A stretch of DNA of 64,000 nt, taken from the NCBI RefSeq assembly GCF_040654195.1, contig NZ_JBFAHM010000022.1, positions 1-64,000 on the forward strand, given 5' to 3'. The notes beneath the pieces were generated by a model, which made no database searches, was not told where the DNA came from, and saw only the letters and a list, made by a program, of their open reading frames with translations. The translations under genes were made by a program, and so were the position numbers. Positions 1 to 7,825 of this stretch are shown here, one piece after another. Numbering within the stretch: position 1 is the first letter of the stretch; each line of letters starts with the position of its first letter. Origin of the DNA: Hamadaea sp013361475. GTDB taxonomy: Bacteria > Actinomycetota > Actinomycetes > Mycobacteriales > Micromonosporaceae.

Positions 1-17
1 CCCCGCTCCCTCACCCG

Positions 18-78
18 GCTGGATCAGGGTTCTCGGTCGAATCTTGGGTCATGATTCGACCGAGAACCCTGATCCAGC
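18..78. terminator. perfect 26-bp inverted repeat over the tetR stop codon
   Basis: Bases 18-43 and 53-78 are exact reverse complements separated by a 9-nt loop. The repeat straddles the stop codon of the minus-strand TetR gene, so its last codons lie in one arm. There is no T-run. Actinobacterial terminators often lack one, so a terminator is the simplest reading, but 26 perfect base pairs is long for that role. Confidence 0.6.
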
Positions 79-663
79 GCCCAGGCCGAGCTCGGTTGCG
101 ACGGCTTCGGCGATCCAGTTCAGGACGGTGGAACGGTCGAGGACGTCGGGATGGACGGTGAGCTGGACGGCCAGCCCGTCGATCAGCGACGTGATCCGCC
201 AAGCCGCCTTGACCGGGTCGGCACAGGTGAACGCCCCGTCGGCCGCCCCGGCGCTGATCGCCTCGGCCAGCGCTTCCTTCCACCGCAGGTCGAGCCGCCG
301 CGACACCGCTTCCAGCGTCGGGTTGCGCAGGGCCTCCGACCAGCCGTCGATCCAGAGCGCCCAGGCTTTCGACCGGCCGGCGGGGGCGTACAGGTCGATG
401 ATCTGGCGCACCTTCTCCGGCGAGGGGAGGTCGGACGAGGCGACCCGGTCCAGTCCTTCGAGGTCTCGGGAGGCCGCGTACGCGAAAGCCTGCGCAAGCA
501 GCGCGTCTTTGTTCGCGAAGTGGTAGAACACCAGCGCCTGGCTGACTCCGGCGGCGCGCGCGACATCCCCCGTACGCGTATTCGCCAGCCCGCGTTCGAC
601 GATCACGTCGACCGCCGTCCGCAGCAGCTCGTCCAAACGCACGTCGGCGGGTCGGCGGCTCAC
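49..663 (-). CDS. TetR/AcrR family transcriptional regulator
   Basis: A 204-residue DNA-binding repressor of standard TetR length. The N-terminal helix-turn-helix is clear (TGDVARAAGVSQALVFYHFANKD, about residues 32-54; only part quoted: ARAAGVSQALVFYHF). The C-terminal half is a ligand-binding and dimerisation domain of the BetI-like type. The start is a GTG at 663. The gene is divergent from the CapA lipoprotein gene at 714 with only 50 bp between them, so it may control that gene. I saw no convincing palindrome in the gap. The ligand is unknown. Confidence 0.85.
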   Translation of the reverse strand: MSRRPADVRLDELLRTAVDVIVERGLANTRTGDVARAAGVSQALVFYHFANKDALLAQAFAYAASRDLEGLDRVASSDLPSPEKVRQIIDLYAPAGRSKAWALWIDGWSEALRNPTLEAVSRRLDLRWKEALAEAISAGAADGAFTCADPVKAAWRITSLIDGLAVQLTVHPDVLDRSTVLNWIAEAVATELGLGAGSGFSVES

Positions 664-713
664 GCCGGAAACGGTAACGCATCTGGATCGGAAGACGGCT
701 CGTTGCTCCGGGT

Positions 714-1754
714 ATGCGACTCCGCCGATTCGCGCTGCTCATCGCCTGTTTCGCGGCGACGGCCTGCGCCCCCGCCGCCGTCGAGCCCACCGCGCAGTCC
801 ACTCCCGCCGCCGCACCGTCGACCGGGAACCCGGAGGTGACGCTCGCGTTCGCCGGCGACGTGCATTTCACGGCCAGGACCCTCGGCGTACTCGATGATG
901 TGCGAAAGCTGGACCCGGTGGCCAGAATGATGGCCGACGCGGACCTGGCGATGGTGAACCTGGAGACGGCCGTGACCACGCGCGGGACGGCGGAGCGCAA
1001 GACGTTCCTGTTCCGCTCGCCGCCCGGCGCTTTCGCCGCACTGAAATCCGCGGGCATCGATGTGGTCACGGTCGCGAACAATCACGCGCTCGACTACGGC
1101 CGGGTCGGTCTCGCGGACACGCTCGCCGACGCGGCGACGGCGCGGATGCCCGTGGTGGGCGCGGGTTCGTCGGCGGCCGAGGCGTTCGACCACCACCTGT
1201 TTTCCATCAGGGGTACGCGCATCGCAGTGCTCGGGATGAGTCAAGTCAGTGAGCTGTGGCAGCGATGGCGAGCGACCGACGACGACGCGGGCATCGCCAT
1301 GGCGCGGGACACGACCCGCGCCGTCGACGCGGTACGCCGAGCCGCCGCAGCCGCCGACGTCGTGGTCGTCTACCTGCACTGGGGCACGGAGTACGCGAAA
1401 TGCCCGTCGAAGGAACAGCGCACGCTGGCCCGGCGACTGGCCGACGCCGGAGCCGACATCATCGTCGGTACGCACGCCCACGTGCTGCAAGGCGACGGGT
1501 GGCTGGACGACGCATACGTGCACTACGGGATGAGCAACTTCGTGTGGTGGCGCAACGACGCCGCAACCAACGACACCGAAGTACTCCGGATCACGGTGCG
1601 ATCCGGGCGGGTGTCCGCGGCCGCTGTCGTACCCGCGTACATCGACCGTGATTCGGGGGTTCCCTCGGCTGTCGGCGGCTCCGCCGCCTCCCGGATCCTC
1701 GGGGTCCGGTCGCGCGCTGTCGCGTGCTCCGGCCTCTCCCCCTCGGCCCCCTAA
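714..1754 (+). CDS. CapA family lipoprotein (poly-gamma-glutamate capsule synthesis-like), copy 1
   Basis: 346 residues. The N-terminus is a lipoprotein signal peptide with a lipobox ending at Cys18 (IACFAATAC), so the protein is probably anchored outside the membrane. The CapA metallophosphatase-like fold is marked by FAGDVHF, MVNLETAVTTRG, ANNHALDYG, YLHWGTEY and GTHAHV, which supply the family's conserved Asp, Asn, Glu and His residues. It is a clear paralogue of the gene at 3531-4613. CapA proteins are linked to export of gamma-linked glutamyl polymers, but many actinobacterial copies have no capB or capC nearby and none is seen here, so the substrate is unknown. Confidence 0.88.
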   Translation: MRLRRFALLIACFAATACAPAAVEPTAQSTPAAAPSTGNPEVTLAFAGDVHFTARTLGVLDDVRKLDPVARMMADADLAMVNLETAVTTRGTAERKTFLFRSPPGAFAALKSAGIDVVTVANNHALDYGRVGLADTLADAATARMPVVGAGSSAAEAFDHHLFSIRGTRIAVLGMSQVSELWQRWRATDDDAGIAMARDTTRAVDAVRRAAAAADVVVVYLHWGTEYAKCPSKEQRTLARRLADAGADIIVGTHAHVLQGDGWLDDAYVHYGMSNFVWWRNDAATNDTEVLRITVRSGRVSAAAVVPAYIDRDSGVPSAVGGSAASRILGVRSRAVACSGLSPSAP

Positions 1755-1804
1755 CCGCGCCGCCTTCCACCGCCTGGCCACCCCCTCCGCCCCTGCCTTA
1801 TCCC

Positions 1805-1834
1805 GTCGATCATGAACCTTCGGCCATGATCGAC
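1805..1834. terminator. 10-bp hairpin after capA copy 1
   Basis: Perfect 10-bp inverted repeat (1805-1814 with 1825-1834, loop 10 nt), 50 bp downstream of the CapA stop codon. It is likely the terminator of that transcript. No T-run. Confidence 0.5.
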
Positions 1835-1871
1835 CGGCGTGGCGTGTCCCCGCCACCCTGATCCACTCCGC

Positions 1872-1929
1872 CAGCAGGTGATCGACTTCGGGAACGTGGC
1901 AGACTTTGCCCGTGCTCGATCACCTGCTG
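1872..1929. repeat. 14-bp inverted repeat spanning the kinase start
   Basis: Bases 1872-1885 are the exact reverse complement of 1916-1929, 30 nt apart, and the right arm covers codons 4-8 of the kinase. It could be an operator or an RNA stem hiding the start. It may also be chance. Confidence 0.4.
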
Positions 1930-2535
1930 CCGCGCGTACTGGAGCTTGTCGCCACCAAGCCGAACCGGGTGATCGTCGGCCTCGCTGGGCCGCCCGGGGC
2001 AGGCAAGACGACGCTGGCCCGCGACCTGTGGCAGGCACTAATCGCGCACGGCATCACCAGCGCCATCGTCCCGATGGACGGCTACCACCTGGCGAACGAC
2101 GAGCTACGCCGGCTCGGCCGGGCCGACCGCAAGGGTGCGCCGGACACCTTCGACGCCGACGGCTACCTGGCGCTGCTGTGGCGGCTGTGCACCCAGTCCC
2201 AGTCCACGGTGTACGCACCGTCGTTCGACCACGTCCTGAACGAGCCGATCGCCGGGTCGATCCCGATCGCGCCCAACGACCGCGTCATCGTCACCGAGGG
2301 CAACTACCTGCTGCTCGACGAGGAACCGTGGTCCGGTGTCCGGGCGCTGCTGGACCTGTCGGTCTATGTGGACGTCGAGTCGGCCGAGGAACGCGTCGAG
2401 GGCCTCATCGAGCGCCAGCTCGCCAAGGGCCTCGAAGTGAGAGCAGCCGAGGACTGGGTCCTGCGCAGCGACGAGGCGAACGCCCGCCTCATCGCCACGC
2501 GTAGCGCCACCGCGGACGTCACCGTCACCCGCTAA
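1906..2535 (+). CDS. P-loop nucleoside/sugar kinase family protein (uridine-kinase-like)
   Basis: About 209 residues. A Walker A loop (GPPGAGKTT) lies near residue 30, followed by the PMDGYH motif typical of the uridine/panthothenate-kinase-like family (compare the fructose-transport-associated kinase group) and VTEGNYLL, the usual acceptor-site strand. Likely a cytoplasmic small-molecule kinase; the substrate cannot be read from sequence. The start is TTG 1906 or GTG 1912; neither has a strong ribosome-binding site. A 14-bp inverted repeat (1872-1885 with 1916-1929) includes the first codons. Confidence 0.8.
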   Translation: MPVLDHLLPRVLELVATKPNRVIVGLAGPPGAGKTTLARDLWQALIAHGITSAIVPMDGYHLANDELRRLGRADRKGAPDTFDADGYLALLWRLCTQSQSTVYAPSFDHVLNEPIAGSIPIAPNDRVIVTEGNYLLLDEEPWSGVRALLDLSVYVDVESAEERVEGLIERQLAKGLEVRAAEDWVLRSDEANARLIATRSATADVTVTR

Positions 2536-2559
2536 ACCCCCGCACCGCGACCCAACGCA

Positions 2560-2580
2560 GCGGCGCCGCCAAAGCGCCGC
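2560..2580. terminator. 7-bp hairpin between convergent kinase and dioxygenase genes
   Basis: GCGGCGC (2560-2566) pairs with GCGCCGC (2574-2580). It lies between two convergent stop codons, so a bidirectional terminator is plausible. Confidence 0.4.
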
Positions 2581-2610
2581 AATGCGACGCGGCCGCCAGG
2601 AGCGAGCGCG

Positions 2611-3468
2611 TCAGCGGACTTGGAAGGACCGCTTCGACAGCCCGAGGAAGTAGCCCTCGATCGTCGTCTCCACGGGCGTATCCGGCCGAGCCGCTGCGCC
2701 CATCGTCACGAACAGCGGGATGTAGTGGTCCACCGTCGGGTGGGCGTACGGCATCCCCGGCGCCTTGGAGGCGTACGCCGCCAGGGTGTCCACGTCACCG
2801 CGGCCGAGCGCGTCGGCGGCCCAGTCGTCGAAGTCCTTCGACCACCCGGGCGGCGGGTTGCCGGGCGTGAAGTCGGAGCGGCGCAGGAACGGCAGCCCAT
2901 GGGTCATGAACCCCGACCCGATGACCAGTACGCCTTCCTCCCGCAGCGGAGCAAGCCGCCGCCCGAGGTCCAGCAGCTTGGCCGGGTCCTGCGTTGGCAG
3001 GCTCAACTGCACAACCGGCACATCGGCCAGCGGCAGCATGACCTTCAGCGGCACCCACGCGCCGTGGTCGAGCCCACGGCTGCGGTGCTCGTGCAGGTCT
3101 TCCCCGTCGGGCAGGAGCGCGGCGACTTTGCGCCCCAGCTCGGTCGCGTCCGGCGTCGGATACGTCATCTCGTAGAACCGGCGCTCGAAGCCGCCGAAGT
3201 CGTAGACGAGCGGCGTGCCGGCGGCCGTGCCGGAGATGCTCAGCGGGGCGTGCTCCCAGTGCGCGCTGACGATGAGGACGGCCTTCGGCTTCGGCATCTC
3301 CTGCATCCACCCGAACAGCTGGCTCATCCACAGCTCGTCGTCGAGCAGCGGCGGCGCGCCGTGGCCGAGGTACAGGGCGGGCATCGGCCCGTCCTCGGGA
3401 GTCCAGACGCGCTGCTCCCGGCTCAGCGGCGCGGCCTGGGCGAGAAAGCGGTCGTACGGGAAGCTCAT
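2611..3468 (-). CDS. ygiD: DODA-type extradiol ring-cleavage dioxygenase (4,5-DOPA dioxygenase family)
   Basis: 285 residues, normal for the LigB/DODA class III family. The non-haem iron ligands and catalytic histidines fall in the expected motifs: LGHGAPP, SAHWEH, GLDHGAWVPL and AHPTVDHYIPL. These enzymes open catechol rings (for example DOPA) with O2. Bacterial members are common and their physiological substrates are usually unknown. It is divergent from capA copy 2 and shares its promoter region, where a small TTGAA-N2-TTCAA palindrome is found. The gene symbol is by family resemblance only. Confidence 0.88.
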   Translation of the reverse strand: MSFPYDRFLAQAAPLSREQRVWTPEDGPMPALYLGHGAPPLLDDELWMSQLFGWMQEMPKPKAVLIVSAHWEHAPLSISGTAAGTPLVYDFGGFERRFYEMTYPTPDATELGRKVAALLPDGEDLHEHRSRGLDHGAWVPLKVMLPLADVPVVQLSLPTQDPAKLLDLGRRLAPLREEGVLVIGSGFMTHGLPFLRRSDFTPGNPPPGWSKDFDDWAADALGRGDVDTLAAYASKAPGMPYAHPTVDHYIPLFVTMGAAARPDTPVETTIEGYFLGLSKRSFQVR

Positions 3469-3490
3469 GACCCCATCGTAGCCCTCTTTG

Positions 3491-3502
3491 TTGAACCTTC
3501 AA
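3491..3502. promoter_or_regulatory. possible operator TTGAACCTTCAA
   Basis: Palindrome TTGAA-CC-TTCAA in the 62-bp gap between the divergent dioxygenase and capA genes. The form resembles MarR/HxlR-type operators, which often control such oxygenases. It overlaps a possible capA promoter (TTGACC at 3507, TATCTT at 3519). Confidence 0.35.
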
Positions 3503-3530
3503 ATAGTTGACCGAGGCGTATCTTGCTCGT

Positions 3531-4613
3531 GTGACGCGCATCCCCCTCGCCGCACTCGCCGCCGTGTGCCTGGCCCTCGCCGCGTGCAACACCGCCGCCC
3601 CGGACCCAGTCGGCTCCCCCACCACGGCCGCCACCTCCGCCGCGCCGTCGCCGTCGGCCTCGCCCAGCCCGACCGGCCCCCCACCGACCATCACCATGGC
3701 CTTCGCCGGCGACGTCCACTTCACGGGGAAGACGGCGAGCCTGCTCAACAATCCGGCCACCGCCGTCGGCCCGTTCGCCAAGCAGCTGTCCGCCGCCGAC
3801 ATCGCCGTCGTCAACCTCGAAACCGCGATCACGACCCGTGGCACTCCGGAGCCGAAGGAGTTCCATTTCCGTGCGCCGCCCAAGGCGTATGACGCCTTGA
3901 AAGCAGCCGGGATCGACGTGGCCTCGCTGGGCAACAATCACGCCTTGGACTACGGCCGGGTCGGCCTGGCCGACAGCCTGGACGCGGCGCGCGCGGCCGG
4001 CATGCCGGTGATCGGCGCGGGCCGCACCGAGGCCGAGGCCTACGCGCCGTGGGTGACCACGGTCAAGGGTGTGCGCATCGCGATTCTCGCGATGTCGCAG
4101 ATCCACACGCTCGCCGAATCCTGGGCTCCCACGGCCACGCGGTCCGGCGTCGCCATGTCGCACGACCGGGCCCGCGCAGTTCAAGCGGTACGCGACGCGA
4201 AAGCGCAAGCGGACGTCGTCGTAGTCTTCATGCACTGGGGCGTGGAAGGCAGCAACTGCCCGAAGGCGGAGATGACCTCCCTGGCTCGCGCCCTCGCCGC
4301 CGCCGGCGCCACGATGATCATCGGTACGCACGCCCACGTGCCCCTGGCCGGCGGCTACATCGGCGCGACCTACGTGCACTACGGGCTCGGCAACTTCGTC
4401 TGGTACACCGGCGGCTCCGATCGCCCCAGCTCGGACACGCTCGTGCTGAACGTCACCCTGACCGGCAACCGCATCACCTCGACGACCGTTTTGCCGGGAA
4501 TCGTGACGTCTTCCGGACAGCCCGCCCCAGCCACCGGCTCCCGGCTGACCTCAGTGAAATCACGGCTCGCAGCAGCCGCCCGCTGCTCCGGTCTCCGCTC
4601 ATCACCATCATGA
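3531..4613 (+). CDS. CapA family lipoprotein, copy 2
   Basis: 360 residues from the GTG at 3531. That start is chosen because it places a short basic N-terminus directly before a lipoprotein signal and the lipobox LALAAC. A Ser/Pro/Ala-rich linker follows, then the CapA domain with FAGDVHF, VVNLETAITTRG, GNNHALDYG, FMHWGVEG and GTHAHV. It matches copy 1 motif by motif over the whole domain, so the two are paralogues separated by a kinase and a dioxygenase gene. The role is as for copy 1, and the polymer is unknown. Confidence 0.88.
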   Translation: MTRIPLAALAAVCLALAACNTAAPDPVGSPTTAATSAAPSPSASPSPTGPPPTITMAFAGDVHFTGKTASLLNNPATAVGPFAKQLSAADIAVVNLETAITTRGTPEPKEFHFRAPPKAYDALKAAGIDVASLGNNHALDYGRVGLADSLDAARAAGMPVIGAGRTEAEAYAPWVTTVKGVRIAILAMSQIHTLAESWAPTATRSGVAMSHDRARAVQAVRDAKAQADVVVVFMHWGVEGSNCPKAEMTSLARALAAAGATMIIGTHAHVPLAGGYIGATYVHYGLGNFVWYTGGSDRPSSDTLVLNVTLTGNRITSTTVLPGIVTSSGQPAPATGSRLTSVKSRLAAAARCSGLRSSPS

Positions 4614-4739
4614 CCTGCGCGTTTGCGTAGTTCGTGCGCGTCCGACGCGCCCAGGGGGTATCCGGTTTGGCAACGCCCCCTGGAACCCGCTAAAGTTCTT
4701 CGAGTCAGCGCGGGCCGCTCACGCGGAACCGGGCCGATT

Positions 4740-4812
4740 GCGGACGTAGCGCAGTTGGTAGCGCATCACCTTGCCAAGGTGAGGGTCGCGAGTTCGAGTC
4801 TCGTCGTCCGCT
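4740..4812 (+). tRNA. tRNA-Gly (anticodon GCC)
   Basis: 73-nt cloverleaf. Acceptor arm GCGGACG pairs with CGTCCGC, the T loop contains GTTCGAGTC, and the anticodon loop TTGCCAA gives GCC. The CCA is not encoded. First of three tRNAs in a row. Confidence 0.95.
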
Positions 4813-4841
4813 CGGAGAATCCCCACCCAGGGGAAAGCCAC

Positions 4842-4912
4842 GGTGGAGTGGCCGAGAGGCGAGGCAACGGCCTGCAAAGCCGTGTACACGGGTTCAAATC
4901 CCGTCTCCACCT
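4842..4912 (+). tRNA. tRNA-Cys (anticodon GCA)
   Basis: 71-nt cloverleaf. Acceptor GGTGGAG pairs with CTCCACC, the T arm is CGGGTTCAAATCCCG, and the anticodon loop CTGCAAA gives GCA. The CCA is not encoded. Confidence 0.95.
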
Positions 4913-4940
4913 CGGTCCGGCCGCGAAGCCGAACTAGCAC

Positions 4941-5015
4941 GGGCGATTGGCGCAGTGGGAGCGCGCTTCCTTGACACGGAAGAGGTCACTGGTTCAAACC
5001 CAGTATCGCCCACCA
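4941..5015 (+). tRNA. tRNA-Val (anticodon GAC), integration target
   Basis: 72-nt cloverleaf plus an encoded CCA (5013-5015). Acceptor GGGCGAT pairs with ATCGCCC, and the anticodon loop TTGACAC gives GAC. From the anticodon loop onward the gene is repeated exactly at 12825, so this is the attachment site of the island that follows. The tRNA stays complete at this end. Confidence 0.95.
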
Positions 5016-5018
5016 TTT
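4971..5018 (+). repeat. attL core (48 bp), island left end
   Basis: 48 bases identical to 12825-12872, covering the tRNA-Val 3' part from the anticodon loop through CCA and three more bases. Weaker similarity continues to about 5103, which matches up to about 12958. Confidence 0.88.
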
Positions 5019-5031
5019 ACGCAGGTCAGAG

Positions 5032-5064
5032 GCTCGCTGGAGATCTTCTCTAGCGAGCTTTCTT
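5032..5064 (+). terminator. tRNA-Val terminator, left (island) copy
   Basis: Stem 5032-5043 with 5047-5058 (GCTCGCT with AGCGAGC; one mismatch inside) followed by TTTCTT. The copy at 12887-12919 is the same hairpin with a perfect 12-bp stem. Confidence 0.75.
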
Positions 5065-5198
5065 GATGTGTGGGTGCCGATCTGCTCCCGAGGATAATTC
5101 ACCTCCCACTCAGAGGGATAGATGTCCCAAGCTGCGGTTATCCGAATTCGGCTATCGGCAGGTGACTCGTGGAGCGCCCTTCTGGACCAGAGAAGAGG

Positions 5199-5774
5199 TC
5201 AAGACCCGCCGACAATTTGGGAACGGTCGCAGTCGGGGCCACCCTCGAAGGCGATCGGCGGCGTCAACGGCAGGGCCTGGTCCCGTTCGACGCCAAGCAC
5301 GGTGAAACGTAGCCGCAGGGCGTCGAAGAAGTCTCGAGCGCATCCGATGCTGCCAGGGGCATCAGAGCGCATGGTCAATGTGACGAGCAGGGTTTGGTGC
5401 GGCTTCACCGTCACGGTCCTGACCGGGTCCGCGTTGAGTTCGATCGAGGTTATCGGGTAGCGGGACTGCGGGAACTCGTGCGGGTTGGCGCCGAACCTGG
5501 TGATCTGTACGAGGAACGGACCAGAGTTGGCGATCGGAACCACGATCCGATAGGCGGCGCCTTCGGCCATCGGGAACCGGTGCTCATTGACGCCGTCGAC
5601 GGACTGTAATGTCGCGCCAACGGGTGCATTCTCGACGACGCGCGACTCAAGTGCATAGTCGTGAGCGACGCCCTGCCAACCGGCCAACGGCAGCACCAAG
5701 CACAGTCCAGCGGCCAAGGTGACCAGCCAGCGGCGGCGCACAGTGGCCTGCGATGGCATTGTTGGCTCGACCAT
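5199..5774 (-). CDS. hypothetical exported or membrane-anchored protein
   Basis: 191 residues from the ATG at 5774 (a second ATG at 5759 is possible). This start is used because it puts a basic segment followed by a hydrophobic stretch (WLVTLAAGLCLVLPLAG) at the N-terminus, a signal peptide or anchor. The rest is a beta-rich-looking soluble domain with no family I recognise; one Cys pair (GCARD and GGPDCD) near the end could form a disulfide. First gene inside the island, pointing towards the tRNA. The reading frame is open further upstream, but that part looks non-coding. Confidence 0.6.
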   Translation of the reverse strand: MVEPTMPSQATVRRRWLVTLAAGLCLVLPLAGWQGVAHDYALESRVVENAPVGATLQSVDGVNEHRFPMAEGAAYRIVVPIANSGPFLVQITRFGANPHEFPQSRYPITSIELNADPVRTVTVKPHQTLLVTLTMRSDAPGSIGCARDFFDALRLRFTVLGVERDQALPLTPPIAFEGGPDCDRSQIVGGS

Positions 5775-6223
5775 GTGCGCAGGGTAATGGCCCGCCCCGC
5801 TCCGCGCGGTCCGTGTCGTCGCCGGCGCGGCGACGCAGCAGGGTGTGAGTCCCGTCGGCTGGGGCGGTGAACGTCGAGGCGAGGCCTGTCCGGGTGCAGC
5901 TGATGTCGATGATCGCTCTTGTTGTCGTGGTGCGCGGTCCGCGGGCCGAGACAAGTGCCACTCTCCACGTGTCCGGCGCCCAATTCAACCCGGTCGTCAC
6001 CTTCGCCGACTGGGTGGTCCACTCGCACTGGCCAACGCCTTAGCTCGTCCATGCCGCTGTCAGGGCTTCCGCCACTCTCTCCAGCTAGCCCGAAAGGGTC
6101 GCACCGGCTTCTGCCGGACACAAGGTTCTCACCAGCTCACGGATTGCATTTGGACGGTGACTCTCGGAAGGTGATTGCGGACGTGTCCAAGCCAGTTGGC
6201 GGCCGAGGTAAGCGAGGTACCGC
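5775..6223. other. 449-bp intergenic region in the island
   Basis: Lies between two divergent genes encoding exported proteins. I see no gene here. The only clear signal is the ribosome-binding site of the CHAP-RCC1 gene (GAGGT about 6 nt before ATG 6224). Promoters for both genes must lie here, but none stands out. Confidence 0.5.
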
Positions 6224-7789
6224 ATGAAACGCATCTGGGTATCCCTAGCGGTGTTCGCGGCATTGACATCTTGGATGACGATCGGTTCCGCGAGCGCGGC
6301 TGCGGTCGGCTCGCCGATGAACGCCAGCAACCCCGCTTGGGTCGATTACTACACGCATCCCGACAACCCGTCGACCAAAGCGGCTTTTTGCGCCGAGGGC
6401 GGAGCAGCCGTCTTCAGGGAAGCGGGCGGCGTGCCAGCATGCGGCCCGACGGGTTCTACCCCGATCTGGGTGCCGACGGATACGGCCAACCCCGCATCGG
6501 GTATCCCGACCGGACCGATCTCGGGGTTCCAATGCGTCGAGTTCGCCGAGCGCTATCTTTATGTGCGATATGGGTTACCGGGGCTCAGTGGGCTGACGGG
6601 TGCAACGCTGGTGGATCGCTACGCCCAGCAGCACTCTTATATTGCTCAGCGGACGAATGGAGACCGCACGGGGCTGCCCGCCGTCGGTGACGTCATTAGC
6701 TTTGCTGACAACCTTCGCAACCCTGACGGACACGTAGCTATCGTCACCGCGGTCACCCCAGACGCGAAGCGGCCCGGCAAGGGCATGATCACGTTCCTAG
6801 GACAAAACCAGAAACTGAGTGGTCCTGCTCCGACTGCCGCCGAAGCCACGATCAACTACAGCGACGGTGTTCTGCAGATCAGCTCCTATAACAAGGATTA
6901 TCGTCGGGTCACCTGGCTCGCATTGAGCGCTCTGCCGCGCCACGGCGCGGTGACGGCCTGGGGCTGGAACGGCAACGGCGAGACCGACGTGCCGACCGGA
7001 CTGAACAATGTCAGCGCGATCGCCACGGGCCTGCACCACACTCTCGCGATCAAGCTCGACCGGACCGTCGTCGCGTGGGGTCCGAACTATTACGGCGAGC
7101 GGTCCGTGCCCGCCGGACTGAACAATGTGGTCGCGGTCGGTGCCGCCGACGTCCATTCCGTGGCTCTCAAAGCCGACGGCACTGTGGTCGCCTGGGGCGC
7201 TGATCCCTACGGCGAGATCGACGTTCCGGTTGGCCTTACCGGCGTCACATCGATTGCCACTGGTCCGGGAGCGCGGTTCACCCTCGCGCTGAAGTCGGAC
7301 GGCACTGTTGTGGCGTGGGGGTCGCAGTTCCAGGGAGAAACGAGCGTGCCACCAGGGTTGAGCAACGTCGTCGCCGTCGCGGCGGACGCACAGCACGCCT
7401 TGGCGCTACGGGCTGATGGCACCGTGATCGCGTGGGGCAGTAATTACCACAATGAATCGATCGTCCCGTCGGGGTTGAGCGACGTCGTGGCGATTGCCGC
7501 CGGCCACTATCACAGCATCGCGCTGCGGCGCGACGGCACGATCGTCGAATGGGGCGCAGCGGACTACTACTACAACGGCGTCGAGCATGTCGAGCCCTTG
7601 ACTCCTCCCAGTGGCAGCGGTTTCGTCGCGATCGCCGCTGGCGAGGATCACGACCTTGCCCTCCGGTCTGATGGTTCGATCTCGGCCTGGGGCGCCAACT
7701 ACGTCGGCCAGCTGAACTATCCCGCCGGCATCACATCCGCCATCACGGTCAGCGGCGGTGGTGCGTTCAGCGCCGCGATCATCTCGTAA
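6224..7789 (+). CDS. secreted CHAP-domain amidase with RCC1-type beta-propeller
   Basis: 521 residues. A signal peptide (about 1-27, ending SASAAA) is followed by a CHAP (NlpC/P60-like) domain at roughly 95-225 with the catalytic Cys near 104 (FQCVEFAERY) and His near 170 (DGHVAIVTA). CHAP enzymes cut peptidoglycan or amide bonds. The rest, about 235-521, holds seven RCC1-like repeats, each of the form VVAWG-N8-VP-GL, enough for one seven-bladed propeller, presumably a binding module. Codon use is less GC-biased than in the flanking chromosome. Island cargo; it could act on host or rival cell wall. The role is inferred, the domains are visible. Confidence 0.85.
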   Translation: MKRIWVSLAVFAALTSWMTIGSASAAAVGSPMNASNPAWVDYYTHPDNPSTKAAFCAEGGAAVFREAGGVPACGPTGSTPIWVPTDTANPASGIPTGPISGFQCVEFAERYLYVRYGLPGLSGLTGATLVDRYAQQHSYIAQRTNGDRTGLPAVGDVISFADNLRNPDGHVAIVTAVTPDAKRPGKGMITFLGQNQKLSGPAPTAAEATINYSDGVLQISSYNKDYRRVTWLALSALPRHGAVTAWGWNGNGETDVPTGLNNVSAIATGLHHTLAIKLDRTVVAWGPNYYGERSVPAGLNNVVAVGAADVHSVALKADGTVVAWGADPYGEIDVPVGLTGVTSIATGPGARFTLALKSDGTVVAWGSQFQGETSVPPGLSNVVAVAADAQHALALRADGTVIAWGSNYHNESIVPSGLSDVVAIAAGHYHSIALRRDGTIVEWGAADYYYNGVEHVEPLTPPSGSGFVAIAAGEDHDLALRSDGSISAWGANYVGQLNYPAGITSAITVSGGGAFSAAIIS

Positions 7790-7825
7790 CGTCCGCTCAG
7801 ATGCAGAACGATGGTGAGCCGAGGG

